A DNA stretch of 64,000 bases, from contig KV419410.1 of NCBI GenBank assembly GCA_001630475.1, positions 581,955-645,954 on the forward strand, given 5' to 3'. Origin of the DNA: Sistotremastrum niveocremeum HHB9708. Its lineage: Eukaryota; Basidiomycota; Agaricomycetes; Sistotremastrales; Sistotremastraceae. Shown piece after piece: positions 38,701 through 49,168 of this stretch (position 1 is the stretch's first letter; the number at the start of each line of letters is the position of its first letter). The notes under the pieces were generated by a model that was given only the letters and a program-made list of their open reading frames with translations, had not been told where the DNA came from and did no database searches. Made by a program: the position numbers and the translations under genes.

Positions 38701-41083
38701 GCAATCATACTTCCACTGCCCCTGCCACCCCTTCGTTCATCACCTCTACCGCCGCTGGCACCCATGAATGTTCCGAGGGCAAACAAGCACGCTGCCCTGA
38801 CCTCGGGCGAACTGTCGGTCAACATCGAGATCAGTTTATCTTGCGTGGCAATTTCTACAGCGTATCCGCGAATCATGTCGTTTCCATCCCACAATTGAGC
38901 TATGCATAGCGCACTCCATTGTCTGAGCAGGAAATCATCCTCGTCGAGACGGTCGTAGCAGTATTCGAAGACTCTTTCACGATAGCATGCTGTCTGACCT
39001 GATGGATAATCTCGAGCAACTGCAGAGAGAATGAAAGCACACATGGCCTTGTGTTCGGACGCATTTGGGATCAGTAGATATCTAGGATCTTCCGTCACGC
39101 CCAAGACGTTTGCGAAATACTTGTAGCCTTGGCCGTGATAAATATCTTCCTGGCAACTGGGATCGACCGCCAAGATCCTAGCCACGATGAAGATGAGCAC
39201 AGGACGTAACTCCTGATTGGGAGCTTGGAGAAGACGCTGAACATAGGGGAAGATACCGATTGTGAGTGCTAGTTGAACTGCCCACGGTCCCAGATCCATG
39301 AATTGTGAAAGCAAGATTAATGCACGCAACCGATGAGTTTGGGAGAGAAGAACTTGAAGCACTATAGGGAGTTGGTCGGGGGGCTTCCTAGGAAACAACG
39401 ACAAGTCCTCGTCAGAACCCGGTGGAGGATGTAGAATCTTCTCCACATCAACATCTTCAGCGAGATCTGAAGGCGACAAAGGGAGCGAGGCCGGTCCCCG
39501 TTTAGTCAAGGCACTGCCACCTCTGTTTATCCATATCTCAAATGCAGTCAACTGATTAGCGAAGAATTCGCTTGGTTGATAGACGAAAGGAGTGAAAGGC
39601 GGTCCTTGATACGAACCGTCTTCTTCCTGTTCAAGCTTTGCCTTGGACTCGAGCAACTCTTGCATTTGTCGAAGGACTCGCTCAACAGCTAAGTCCCAAG
39701 ACTCCCACATGGGATGAGTATTCGTTGCGGGAAGCGGAGGATGAGTGTGCGGCGTGCATTTATAATTCTTCATGATGCGTTCCGCGAGAAGGAAGTTACG
39801 GAACAGGGCTGCGACCATAAGGTCCGACCTGAACAAACGCTTGAAGATTGGACGCGAGAAGGTAGTCCAGGCAATAGTATCAGTGATGGACGTGAGAATC
39901 CAATTCAGCTCTCCAAGAGGCGTCCTGCGATCTCGAAGATCACCAGGTATTTGGCTCGTCATGTCAATGTCACACGGCAGTGGCAGCTGTTGATGCGTGA
40001 GGAAATGGTAACGGAGAGCAATGTCAATGGGAGAGGTCAGACAAGAAGTGAACAAGTCTGCGGGAAGCTCAGGACACATGGGCAGCTGTTCATCGGCAAG
40101 ACATGCCGCCAATTGCATGGAATCGCTGAAGGGTGCAAAACCTTCAGGATAACCACCGTGCTTCTGCTGCATTTCATCGTCCCGAACGCGAGCAAAGTCA
40201 ACAAAGTTACTCAATAGATGACCTGCAGCGGAACAATCCCAAACATAGATGCAGGGAGAACCCAGCCACGTCTGGAGATCGACTAGAGAGACAGGAATGT
40301 ATTGTGAATAGTCATCATTGAAGAACCAAAGCTCGCCCCGGGGAGTAGGCTTTGGCACACCGTGACCATTGTAATAGAAAAGTGCGCGTTCTTGTTTCGC
40401 CAACCTTCGCAATGTTTCGGAGAATTTCCGTGTCTCTTTAACAGATGGATCACAGAGAACCTTGTATTTCATTCTGTTGTTGACACCTTCAAACTGAGTC
40501 TGAAGGTTCTGGCCTATCATCTGCAGTGCTTTCTTGGTCGTAGTGGTACGAGGGTCAAGCCAAGCCTCCCAAACAGCACAAGGGTTGGTTTTCACGACAT
40601 CAGGAGGGTCAACGACGGTATTGAGACAAGCACAGATGACTCCGTGTGCCGACTTGACTTTGTCTTTAATCCTCCACGATGCTAGAGTAGGAGTGGCTGG
40701 GTTTGGAGGCGAAGGATTGCCCGCGGTGAGATGGCGCTTCGATGTCCAATGCGGTATTATGGGAGTTATTTCAGGGAACGAGGAAAGGGAGGGGATGGGT
40801 CGTAGCAGATGAGTCCCTTGACCATCATCGGGGTGACGGTGGTTGGACGATTGAGGGTTAGGATTGTAAATGTTACGATGCTGACGAATATGAGATGTTG
40901 ACCCTTGGGTATCAGTTTCGGAATCTTCTCCCTCGTCAGCTTCTACGGAGCGTGGTTGGCGGCCTCGAGGATGGCCATGCCAGTCGTCTGACCCAGTCAG
41001 TTGCTGCCAGTCGTCGAATAAAGGATGAACCTACCGTGAGGATAGTGGCCATTGGACTGGGGACGTCCGTTGGGCGCGGCCAT
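35766..41083 (-). CDS. KOG1: TORC1 subunit Kog1/raptor
   Basis: Scaffold of TOR complex 1 that recruits substrates to the kinase. Minus-strand exons: 41035-41083, 38677-40987, 37391-38624, 37227-37335, 37058-37175, 36879-37006, 36590-36822, 36318-36535, 36150-36272, 35766-36093; all phases fit and give 1616 residues. The raptor N-terminal caspase-like (RNC) domain includes FYYNGHGVPKPTPRGELWFF and CIYVWDCSAAGHLL. A HEAT-repeat region follows (DPSCQEDIYHGQGYKYF; LRQWSALCIAQLWDG), then a ~260-residue Ser/Pro-rich linker in exon 3, then seven WD40 blades (VSVWDWSQKGKRL, IKLWDAHREISD, NGEVRLWDIRG, GTLKIIGCKL). The unusual point is a tail of about 30 residues after GCKL, where many raptors stop. 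Confidence 0.95.
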
Positions 41084-41535
41084 GCTTTCCGAAAAACTAT
41101 GACCAGTTGTTCAACCGTCTGCCCTGATGAAAACGTCCAGCCAGAACGTTGGGCAAGGCGAGTGGTTGGGACTCGAGCTCAAGAGATGAGCCAGACCGAG
41201 TCGATAGACGCACGCCTTACGTAAGTAGAAAGCGACGCGAAAGGTTTAGTTCGTTCAGGCGCTGTGGGTCAAATCTTCCGAGGTTTCACAGGAGCCCGAA
41301 TGCCTGTTTCATGCAATCTGGAGCAAGTCTATACGCTACTGTACACGAAACTTCAGTCTGCGGAACGTCTGTTGGCGAGAAGAAAATGGCGATGGTTTGC
41401 TCCTTGCTTGATGTTGCTTCTCCAGTTTCGGGTAGTAAAAGTAGTTTACATGTAAGTGGTGAAGTAAGTGAATACAATGATGTGTTGAGCCCGGAAAAGA
41501 CTGGTAAGAAGACGGCCGGAAGGCCAGAGTTCTGG
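41084..41535. other. Intergenic region, KOG1 promoter side
   Basis: About 450 bp between the KOG1 start and the 3' end of the UBX gene, both on the minus strand. A plus-strand frame spanning it overlaps UBX exons and has no family signature. Nothing else is seen. Confidence 0.5.
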
Positions 41536-42525
41536 CTACTTTTCTGCGAGAACGAAACAATCAGACAACTGAACCACAGAAGGTGTTTGAACGCTTACTG
41601 CCAAGCTTAAGCCATTTAGGCACTTTCTTTTCGCCGCTAGCATCTGATGATGTGGTAGCGGTCTGCTTCCGTTTCTTGTCTTCAGGTTCAGGAGTCTGGT
41701 CGTAATTGGGCGGTGGTGGAAGGTCTTGGGCACGGGCCAGAACCTCTTCCAAGAGGGGAGCTCTAAGAGAAGGATCGTTGAGCTCCTCATCGACGAACGA
41801 GAGGAGTAAGATTGAGGATGGAGAGAGTTGCAGTTGACTGAGATTGAGATCTCGCACTGCTGGATCTGAAACCTTATATTCACGTCGAGGTGGTGCCTGA
41901 TCTGCGTGTAACCAGCATAAGCATAGACTTCTTACGGCATGACAGAGCCAAAACATACATAGGATGAATTTATTTGGCTTCATGTCCTCTCTCAAGGCAC
42001 TACGAACGAACGCGTAGACTGACTTAATTTTGTCAGTGGAAGGAAATGTCTTCTCCAACTGCGTTCTGTCGGGAAACTTGACGCGGATAGTGGTCTGATG
42101 TATCGCGATCAGTGCAGATTCGTTCAGATATGGGAAAGTACGAACATTAAGCCATTTAGTTTGCTTTGCCTTTTCCTCTGATTCGCGCATAGCCTGAGTT
42201 TTAAGTGGAGCATTGATTAAGTTCTCCCTGACGCGAACTTGTGCCGCGTAAGCTGCTTTCAATTCACTTGTAGTTGGCGTGAAATAGGAGTCCGGCAAAG
42301 ATGCTTTGCTGATGATAAGCCACATTCAAGAAACGTTGCTGGAGACGTACGGAGAGGTGTACTCGATGAAGCTGCTGGAGGGTTGAAGAGCTTGAAAGGC
42401 AACAGGGTTGAGATGTTGGGCGTTGAAGACAGCTGCGAGGCGGCCGTACTGGATGCGACCTGTTCCTCAGAGTTGCTAGCAACTACAGCAGCTGGCGGCG
42501 TGGATTCCGTGGTAGACGATGCCAT
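41536..42525 (-). CDS. TUG/ASPSCR1-like UBX-domain protein
   Basis: Cdc48/p97 cofactor of the TUG/Ubx4 type. Minus-strand exons: 42351-42525, 41959-42303, 41599-41901, 41536-41543; 276 residues. The last exon is only 8 nt (two bases, one Lys codon and the stop). The N-terminal ~75 residues are Ser/Ala/Thr-rich. After DSYFTPTTSELKAAYAAQ comes a UBX domain of about 80 residues: TTIRVKFPDRTQLEKTFP, then DKIKSVYAFVRSALRE (the conserved FPR loop reads FPS here), then PNKFILYQAPPRREY. The C-terminus ends in PKWLKLGKK, as in this family. The expected N-terminal ubiquitin-like TUG domain is missing, so the protein is shorter than animal TUG. Confidence 0.82.
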
Positions 42526-42842
42526 CGAATGAGACAAAGGATGAGGTCAAGGCTGAGTTGTGAGTCGCAGTTGCGGAGGTCACGCTAGTCGAAGTACGTG
42601 TCGCCGTTGTGTTCCATTTCTAAGCTGATCAAGGAACATTCTCGAACGATTAATTTTGGCATTTTTCGAAGCTTTGGGAATTAGCAGGCTTGAATGTCGT
42701 CGAGTTCGATGTGTGTATGCTGTCGGTATATTCTCGACACGCATGAGCGTGGGAGCGGGGATGACGGTCATTTCGGATCAGTCCCTCTCTTCTCACTGTC
42801 ACCGACTCTGGTCGCCCACTCTGTCGTCGCCCACCCATTGGA
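42526..42842. promoter_or_regulatory. Divergent promoter region, UBX / copper-fist
   Basis: About 317 bp between two divergent start codons. No open frame of note and no obvious repeats. Copper-response elements cannot be called by eye. Confidence 0.5.
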
Positions 42843-44074
42843 ATGGTATGTGACCCGCTGTACTGTCTCTTGATGGCATGCTAACCTCAAGCGAAGGTAT
42901 TTGTGAATGACCAGAAATTCGCATGGTATGAAGTCTCCCAGTGACTCAGCAGGCTATCGGCTTGACGCCTTTCCCATAGCTCATCATGCATCAAAGGCCA
43001 TCGTTCCTCGTCTTGCCACCATACCGACCGACCTCTTTTTGAAGTGAAAAAGAAAGGTCGTCCTGTTTCTCAGTGTGAGAAATGTCGAGACTTGCGCAAG
43101 ACGAAGCAATTTCATGGACGCTGTGAATGCGGTCATGATTCCTCCTCGCCTATGAGACGAACCTCTGCAGTAGCCAAATGTGAGAGGCTTCATTGTGGTG
43201 TTTGGTTGGATCTCATTCTTGTAGACCTCAAACCTGCCCCAGCTCCTACATTCCCTAACGGCATACAAGATGCCTTCGATCACTCCAAGGCTTCCCCGTC
43301 TCTAGTTGCTCATCCTAAGCAGAAATGTTCGTCTGATTTCCAAGTAACACATCGGCATCTAATCTTACTTTCTTTACAGTGAACACGCTCCTGAATCCAT
43401 GTCATTGCAAAGATGTTTATAGCTGCACCTGTGGTGCCAAGACAGCGGAGACGCCATCTTCCTCCTCGTGCTGTAAAAAAAGCCCCGCATCCCCAGCCGG
43501 TCCCCCGCGCAATACTCAGCCCATCAGAGGCCCCGATCTACCTCCTATTATAATGACAGCATCTTCATCGTCTTCGATTTTCGCCGTCCCTTCTATTCCG
43601 ATTCCGCATATGGAAACCTTTACAAAGCTCGCTGGAACGGGATGCGGGTGCGGTATCGATTGCATCTGCCCTGGTTGCACAGAACATCGAGGAGCCCATG
43701 CCTCAGCGGAGGAAGACTGCCCTGACCTGTGCGGTTCCTGTGTTGACCACCGCGAAGGTTACGGCCTGCACGGTCAGCCCTCCGAACCATCCCTCCAGAC
43801 CCTACAGAAATTTCTGGCAGTAGCCGCTTCATTACCACCGCCTCCTCACCGAAGAAACAATCTAGATCTTCACAACATCATGCAGTACGGAAAACCGGGG
43901 TCCGAACCTGTGGGCATTCCTAAACTCAAATGTTGTGCTGGAAAATGCAAGTGCGCACCGTCCAGCTGTTGCTGTGGTGATTCATGTGGTGGAGCTTGCC
44001 AACGAGACGAATCAGAAGATGATACAATGCGTTTTCATGATTCCACAAATGTCACTTCGAGCTGCTGCTCATGA
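42843..44074 (+). CDS. Copper-fist transcription factor (Ace1/Mac1/Cuf1 type)
   Basis: Metal-responsive DNA-binding regulator. Exons 42843-42845, 42897-42925, 42980-43179, 43225-43326, 43380-44074; 342 residues. Exon 1 is the ATG alone. The copper-fist domain is complete in the first ~63 residues: MVFVNDQKFACSSCIKGHRS, SCHHTDRPLFEV, the minor-groove KKGRP, CEKCRDLRKTKQFHGRCEC. The rest carries four separate Cys clusters: LNPCHCKDVYSCTCG, GCGCGIDCICPGC, CPDLCGSC, and a dense CCAGKCKCAPSSCCCGDSC near the end; the protein stops at SSCCS. Such clusters in the family bind Cu(I) and act as sensor or activation domains. Whether this one activates or represses cannot be told. Confidence 0.93.
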
Positions 44075-44320
44075 CGTCCCATCACTAGGATGGATGTCAT
44101 GAAACTTTGGAAGCTTAGGATACGTTATGACCCATCTCATTTGCTTTCGACGATCTGTATTATTATATGATTTATAGGGAGTATTCAAGAGTTTCATGGT
44201 TGTTCTGTCCGCTCGGCGAGCCAAATGATTGTACATTGTATATGCGCTCGGCGAGTACTCGGCGGTTTCAGGTACAAATGTTGATAACAAGGTCGATCTA
44301 AGATCTAACGCATCTTAACA

Positions 44321-45055
44321 ATGTTCACCGTGCACGATATCCATCAGGCATACCGTCCGTTCCAGGAATGGGGTGCGCTTCTCTTCAAGGAGCTGTCGTT
44401 GGCCATAGGTCCGTCAACTGACGGCGCTCTGAGACGAAGAGCTCTGCAATGCGCAGCACCTCCTGTCTTGACTATCCTCCTGGTCCTCTTTGCCCTCGGA
44501 TTCACCGTCAGTCAACCCAGACTGGTCTTTCGTCCCGTCAAAGCGATCTACAAGGCCATTCCATGGTTGATTCCCGCGATTAGCATTGCCGTCTTCGCTG
44601 CTGTCGCGGGACCGGCACTGTGGTCTCATGAATGCGATTACAGTCCCATTCGTCTCAGTCCAAGAGACAGGACCCAGTGGGCGGAGGTTTGGACAGACCT
44701 CAATCCGCCCTTACCGAACGAAGCATCTTGGACATATCGCCAGCGTATGGATCAAGAGTTGGATGTTTGGGGCGAGAGAGAGTTGGATACGGACGATTTG
44801 GAAGAGTGGGTTAATCTGAGTGCGCAAGCCAATATGAAGAGAAACTGCATTCGTCAGAAGGAGGAGATCTTCCAGTCATCACTGGCTACGGCGAAGAAGG
44901 AGGTGACACAGCGAGTTGGAGATTGGTGGTCGGCTTCTCTTGTCAAGGACATCTGGATTGCTGTGAGTCTGCAGGCACCTGTATGCTCAACGGAGAGAGC
45001 GTCTCGGTGGGCATCTATGATGGCAGCAGCACGGAAAGTAGGAATTAGGACTTAG
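44321..45055 (+). CDS. Hypothetical two-pass membrane protein
   Basis: Not recognised. Single exon, 244 residues. Two hydrophobic segments are clear, APPVLTILLVLFALGFTV (~47-64) and AIPWLIPAISIAVFAAVAG (~78-97). A long soluble, Trp/Glu/Arg-rich C-terminal part follows (WTDLNPPLPNEASWTYRQRM; DDLEEWVNLSAQANMKRN). There is no classical signal peptide. Upstream, between 44208 and 44266, the decamer CGCTCGGCGAG-like sequence occurs twice (GCTCGGCGAG). Confidence 0.65.
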   Translation: MFTVHDIHQAYRPFQEWGALLFKELSLAIGPSTDGALRRRALQCAAPPVLTILLVLFALGFTVSQPRLVFRPVKAIYKAIPWLIPAISIAVFAAVAGPALWSHECDYSPIRLSPRDRTQWAEVWTDLNPPLPNEASWTYRQRMDQELDVWGERELDTDDLEEWVNLSAQANMKRNCIRQKEEIFQSSLATAKKEVTQRVGDWWSASLVKDIWIAVSLQAPVCSTERASRWASMMAAARKVGIRT

Positions 45056-45168
45056 GATATTTATCGAATGTGAATGTGCCACGAAGCCTTCGAACTTCCA
45101 CGTTGCCTTCTCGAGATCAGCGCGTATAAGTGCTGTGCACGCTTCCTTCTGCTGCATCTGCTCAAGCC

Positions 45169-46176
45169 ATGTCCCGAGTCCGTCTTTCTGACATCAAGTC
45201 TCTTACATTCTTTGCCGATGCTCTCACAAAAGCCAAACGCACGCCCCCGATTTCCCAACTTACATGTTTTGGCAAAGCATGCGAGCTTTACCAGCCTGAC
45301 GCAGTCCGTTGCATCAACATTGGCGGTTATGGTATAGATGTGGACTGGAAGGTTGCATTCTATGTCTCAGACTGGTTACAGAAGCTAATTTTGAGGTAGA
45401 AAGTGCGAGGCAGATCTTCCTAATTCTCTACGTTTTGGAAGAATAGACGTATCCTGCGAGGGATGGTCTGGTCCTGATGATCCATACGTTCTCAAAGGTT
45501 AGCCAGTATCCATTCTCATTGTTTCCAATCTAACATGGCATCAGGATCATGCGCTCTCGAATACAGTCTTGTGCCTCTGCACAAGTCACTCCGTGATGAC
45601 GTCGTTTCTTCACCATGGCTAACATGTAAGTTATGGCTGCTCTTGGGATATGCGTCCTCAACTCGAACGTCTGTAGGGGATACTATGCTCAACCTTGCCT
45701 TTAATTTCATATGGCTAGCGGTCCTCGTCATTTTTGCGTATTCATTCTTCGGATCCTGTTGCTCCGCGCGCAGAAATCGAAGAGTGACTGGTCCTGACGG
45801 AAACAGTGGTCCTGTCGGTCCTGGGGGCACAAGACCAGGTCCAGACGATCATCCCCGACCATATACACCTTATTCCTTCAAAACTTATAGCGATTCTCTC
45901 TTCAACCCTGGTTTCTGGACAGGGTTGGGCATGGGGGTTCTCGGTGCATTCGCACTAGGTAGGAATAGGGACGATACGGGGCCAAGAGTGCAACGGAGCA
46001 TGTGGGATTGGGAGCGTCCTGCTACTGGCACAGGCTGGTTTGGAGGGAGACCGGCAGGCACCACTTTCGCGAGAAGACCCCGCCCTAGTTCTAGCAATGA
46101 GGACCGCGGTGAAGGTTCCTCGAGGCTGGGAAGTATGCGATCTAGTACTGGGATTGGAAGATCGAGTGTACGGTGA
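45169..46176 (+). CDS. SARAF-like (TMEM66) membrane protein
   Basis: Homologue of the store-operated calcium entry regulator SARAF, an ER membrane protein; the fungal role is unknown. Exons 45169-45351, 45404-45497, 45545-45625, 45677-46176; 285 residues. The lumenal domain is typical: SDIKSLTFFADALTKAKRT, PISQLTCFGKACELY, VRCINIGGYGIDVDWKCEAD and RIDVSCEGWSGPDDPYVLK with paired cysteines. It is followed by the membrane segment FIWLAVLVIFAYSFFGS and a Gly/Pro/Arg/Ser-rich cytoplasmic tail. No signal peptide is encoded downstream of this ATG. The frame upstream reads LPSAASAQA, like a cleavage site, so a first exon with the signal peptide may be missing from my model. Confidence 0.82.
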
Positions 46177-46303
46177 TTTTCATACGGTCGGCGTGGGAGG
46201 TAGTATATGTTGCATCAATATGTATAATTGCATGAACAAACCGCTATGAGAGATGCGAGGAGATCACACTATCGATGTACCAACCCTTGTAATCTAGCCG
46301 AAT

Positions 46304-48930
46304 CTATGAGCATCCAGAACAGAGCCCCGTTGAACATCCAATGCAACTGGCTGCCTTGATCCCCAGCGTTTTGAATATAAGAGCCAAGATGCTGACGACC
46401 CCCTCCCCAAGAACAAATCCGCTCGCAATGATGATAAGCGTGATATCCATGTCTTTGCCATGCTTAGCGAAACGGGAATGGTATACATGTTCAACGATAC
46501 CTCCGATGAGGCGAGCGAGAGTGAATGAAGGGGTGTTGAGGAAGCCGATGGCGAATGCGATGCCTGACGGCACCCATTTAGACCACCAAAGGTTTCGTCT
46601 CAGCGCATATGTCTTCGCCGCGGCTACCCCAGCGAAGAGGATAGCAAAGAGAATCATGAACTCTTTGCTCTTGTCAGGGAGCGAACCATCCCCTGACGCA
46701 ACACTTAGTAAAGAGATGAGATGAAAAGCGAACATCTTACGAAGTAATCTGGCCAGGCTTAACCAAACCTATTGCACGCGTCGTTAGAGGGGAGTCCGAA
46801 TCATGTCTCTGATATAGACACTTACATATGCTGTGGGCGCTGGAAATTCGGGTCCCGGGATCGTATATGCTCTAGTGTATAGACTGAAAGCTGTAGTAGT
46901 CACAAAGATTGATAATGCAGATCCTATTAGCTGCCCATAGAATTGTGCGCGAGGAGAGGCGCGGAGGAGATGGCCTGTCTTCAGGTCTTGCATGAGATCT
47001 CCTGCCCTGAAAACGCCCAGGTGTGAGTCGAAAGATGTACGTTGGTGCTGAGACTGACTGTTGAGCACCCGCTTCCGCGACGCCTCCGGCTATAATATTT
47101 GCGATGACGTTCCCTGGCTGAAGGACTGCGAACAAGAGTTGACTAATTTTTCCTAGTCCACTGACTGGATTCAGATCAGTCTCTCCAAGAGCCCGCACCC
47201 TGCAATCGGTGGTTAATTCTGACACTCTCGTTAAATCTATCGGCTTACCCGAGAACGCTCAGCACCAGTCCCATGAGAAATCCTATCACAGTCGCCCAGG
47301 GCTTGATACCTTCACTTCCAAAAACGATCCAAACTAAGAGAGTCCCGAATACGATTGATAGAGCCAGACCCCAACCTACCCAGCGTATGGGTACTAGTCG
47401 ATGAGGCGTCTCGATGTCGTCCTCTGCAACCTCTTCATCTAAGGAGTTTTTCGGTTTGAACAGCTTCTGTATGAACTCAAGGATGACGGGTAACAGGGAC
47501 ACTAAACTATCGGCACACATGACCGCCAAAGCAACCCAGAGGATCCATCCGCGTGCACCTGTGGTCATGTCGCCAACCGGTCCCGGAGCCCAGCCGACGG
47601 ATCGAGAAAGGGGGGAGAGAAAAGCCCAACCGACAACCATGCCCTGTTAGAATTCAGTAAAGAGGCCACTATATGCTAGTGTGGGACATACCATGGCCAT
47701 GCTAACAGTCGTTGGAAATCCCATGATGATTCCTAGAACATGGGGTCAACTGAGCTTGACAGATGCAGGAGATCCTAGAAAGTCGAACCTTGGCCTACAT
47801 AGGATAAGCTTGGACTGAAGTACCAAGCCCACTCACGCGCGAGATATGTCCCAAATAACGGGATAACGAAAAGGACGGGAATGAAATAGGCAAGAACCTG
47901 CGCGAGAGTTAACGATAATAAGTCATCGATCGGTCATGAGACGTACGGTCAGTGATCCGGAAGCTGCGAAACTCCATATCAGCGCTTTCCAGTTTTGGGC
48001 CGGGTCAATATCTTGCTTTACGGTTTGGGGCGGGATGGTAGGCTCAGAGGAAGAGCTGGCTTCTTGAGCTCCTTCTTCATCCCTCCATGTGTCAAGGTGG
48101 TCTTCTTCAGCAGCAAGAGCGTGATAGCCGGCGCGTTTCCGCACCGAAGCAGTGGAAGACGATTCTGGCAGAGGCGTATTGTGAAGGACGGATATCAGCT
48201 GTGCAGTTGCTGTCCCGGAAGGGAACGCTAGCTCCTCTTTGATTATCTGATAAACGTCAATCGGTTGAATTTCCGTAAATCAAGTTACTGACGACTTGCT
48301 TCCGAAGGGGAGCAGCGAGAAAAACGCTGAGAACACGTCAGACCAACGAACTTCGATGATTTGGTGTAAGTAGTCACCCAAAGAACGCCACCGCCATAGA
48401 CCAGCCGATGCCGCTGAGCCAGCTTATGTCGAGGGGCGGAACACCGTCGGTCTCTTGGTTCAAGAGGCTGAGGGCTGGAATGATACCGACGAAACCTGCT
48501 GCCAATGGCATTGTCTATGCAATATCGAAAGTTTTAATACGAATATTAGGCCGTGAATTAGAATCATACACCAGTAGCCACAGCCGTGGTCTGGAGAATA
48601 ACGTTCTCCTGGGGCGAGATTGGTCTTGAGAACATGAGAGAAATTAGATAGCCAATGAGAGCTGATTGTAAAGACATCCTGTAAGGCCAACGTGAGTATC
48701 TTGGCTAATGAACATACTGGTTTGCCTACATAGAGATCCATCCAGACTGGAGACCGAAATAAAGATTCGTGAAGCAGAGCAGGCAACCAATGAGCAAGCC
48801 GGTCAAGACGGCTCTGAGCTGCACTGAAGTTAATCATCGCGGCAATAAATAGAATAGCACTTGCAGTGAACTCGGGAGCGTCCGAAGACGAAGGCTTGAC
48901 ATTGTCTAGGTCATCGTCTGCGGACTGCAT
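46304..48930 (-). CDS. OPT/YSL-like oligopeptide or metal-chelate transporter
   Basis: Polytopic transporter of the OPT superfamily, the branch close to plant YSL proteins. Minus-strand exons: 48865-48930, 48730-48818, 48570-48678, 48378-48514, 48293-48326, 47947-48246, 47789-47897, 47692-47732, 47249-47643, 47059-47199, 46826-47006, 46741-46768, 46304-46692; 672 residues. Key runs: EFTLRAVLTGLLIGCLLCFT, YFGLQSGWISMMSLQSALIG, PQENVILQTTAVATGTMPLA, KEELAFPSGTATAQL, GETDLNPVSGLGK, SGFVLGEGV. A central hydrophilic loop (~170-240) is acidic. The first intron fits best as GC-AG (48819-48864). The protein ends SCIGCSTGLCSGCS, a CxxC-x4-CxxC tail that could bind metal. The start is inferred; no in-frame ATG exists further upstream before a stop. 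Confidence 0.88.
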
Positions 48931-49168
48931 TGAGGGAAACGTCGACGGAGGCCTAGATGACGACACGGAACGAGCATGCTCTTCCGGCTGGGTAGAGCGT
49001 GGGAAAGTGTGCCGAGCAGTGATTTTCCAAAAGCAGAGAGCGTTGAGTCACAAATCTTTCTTAGTGCACCGTCTGGCTACCCTAACCCGATCACGATTGG
49101 ATCTCCGTATCTTTTCCTTCTCTCGCCCGTATCTCCTGCTTCACCGCTGTCTCCATACTTGTCGTCCA

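Noticed and set aside
41149-41610. 153-codon plus-strand frame
   Set aside because: It overlaps the real 3' exons of the UBX gene on the minus strand and has no recognisable domain.
48572-48680. Apparent frameshift in the OPT gene around PQEN
   Set aside because: On careful rereading the frame is continuous (MFSRPISPQENVILQ); the shift was a transcription slip of mine.
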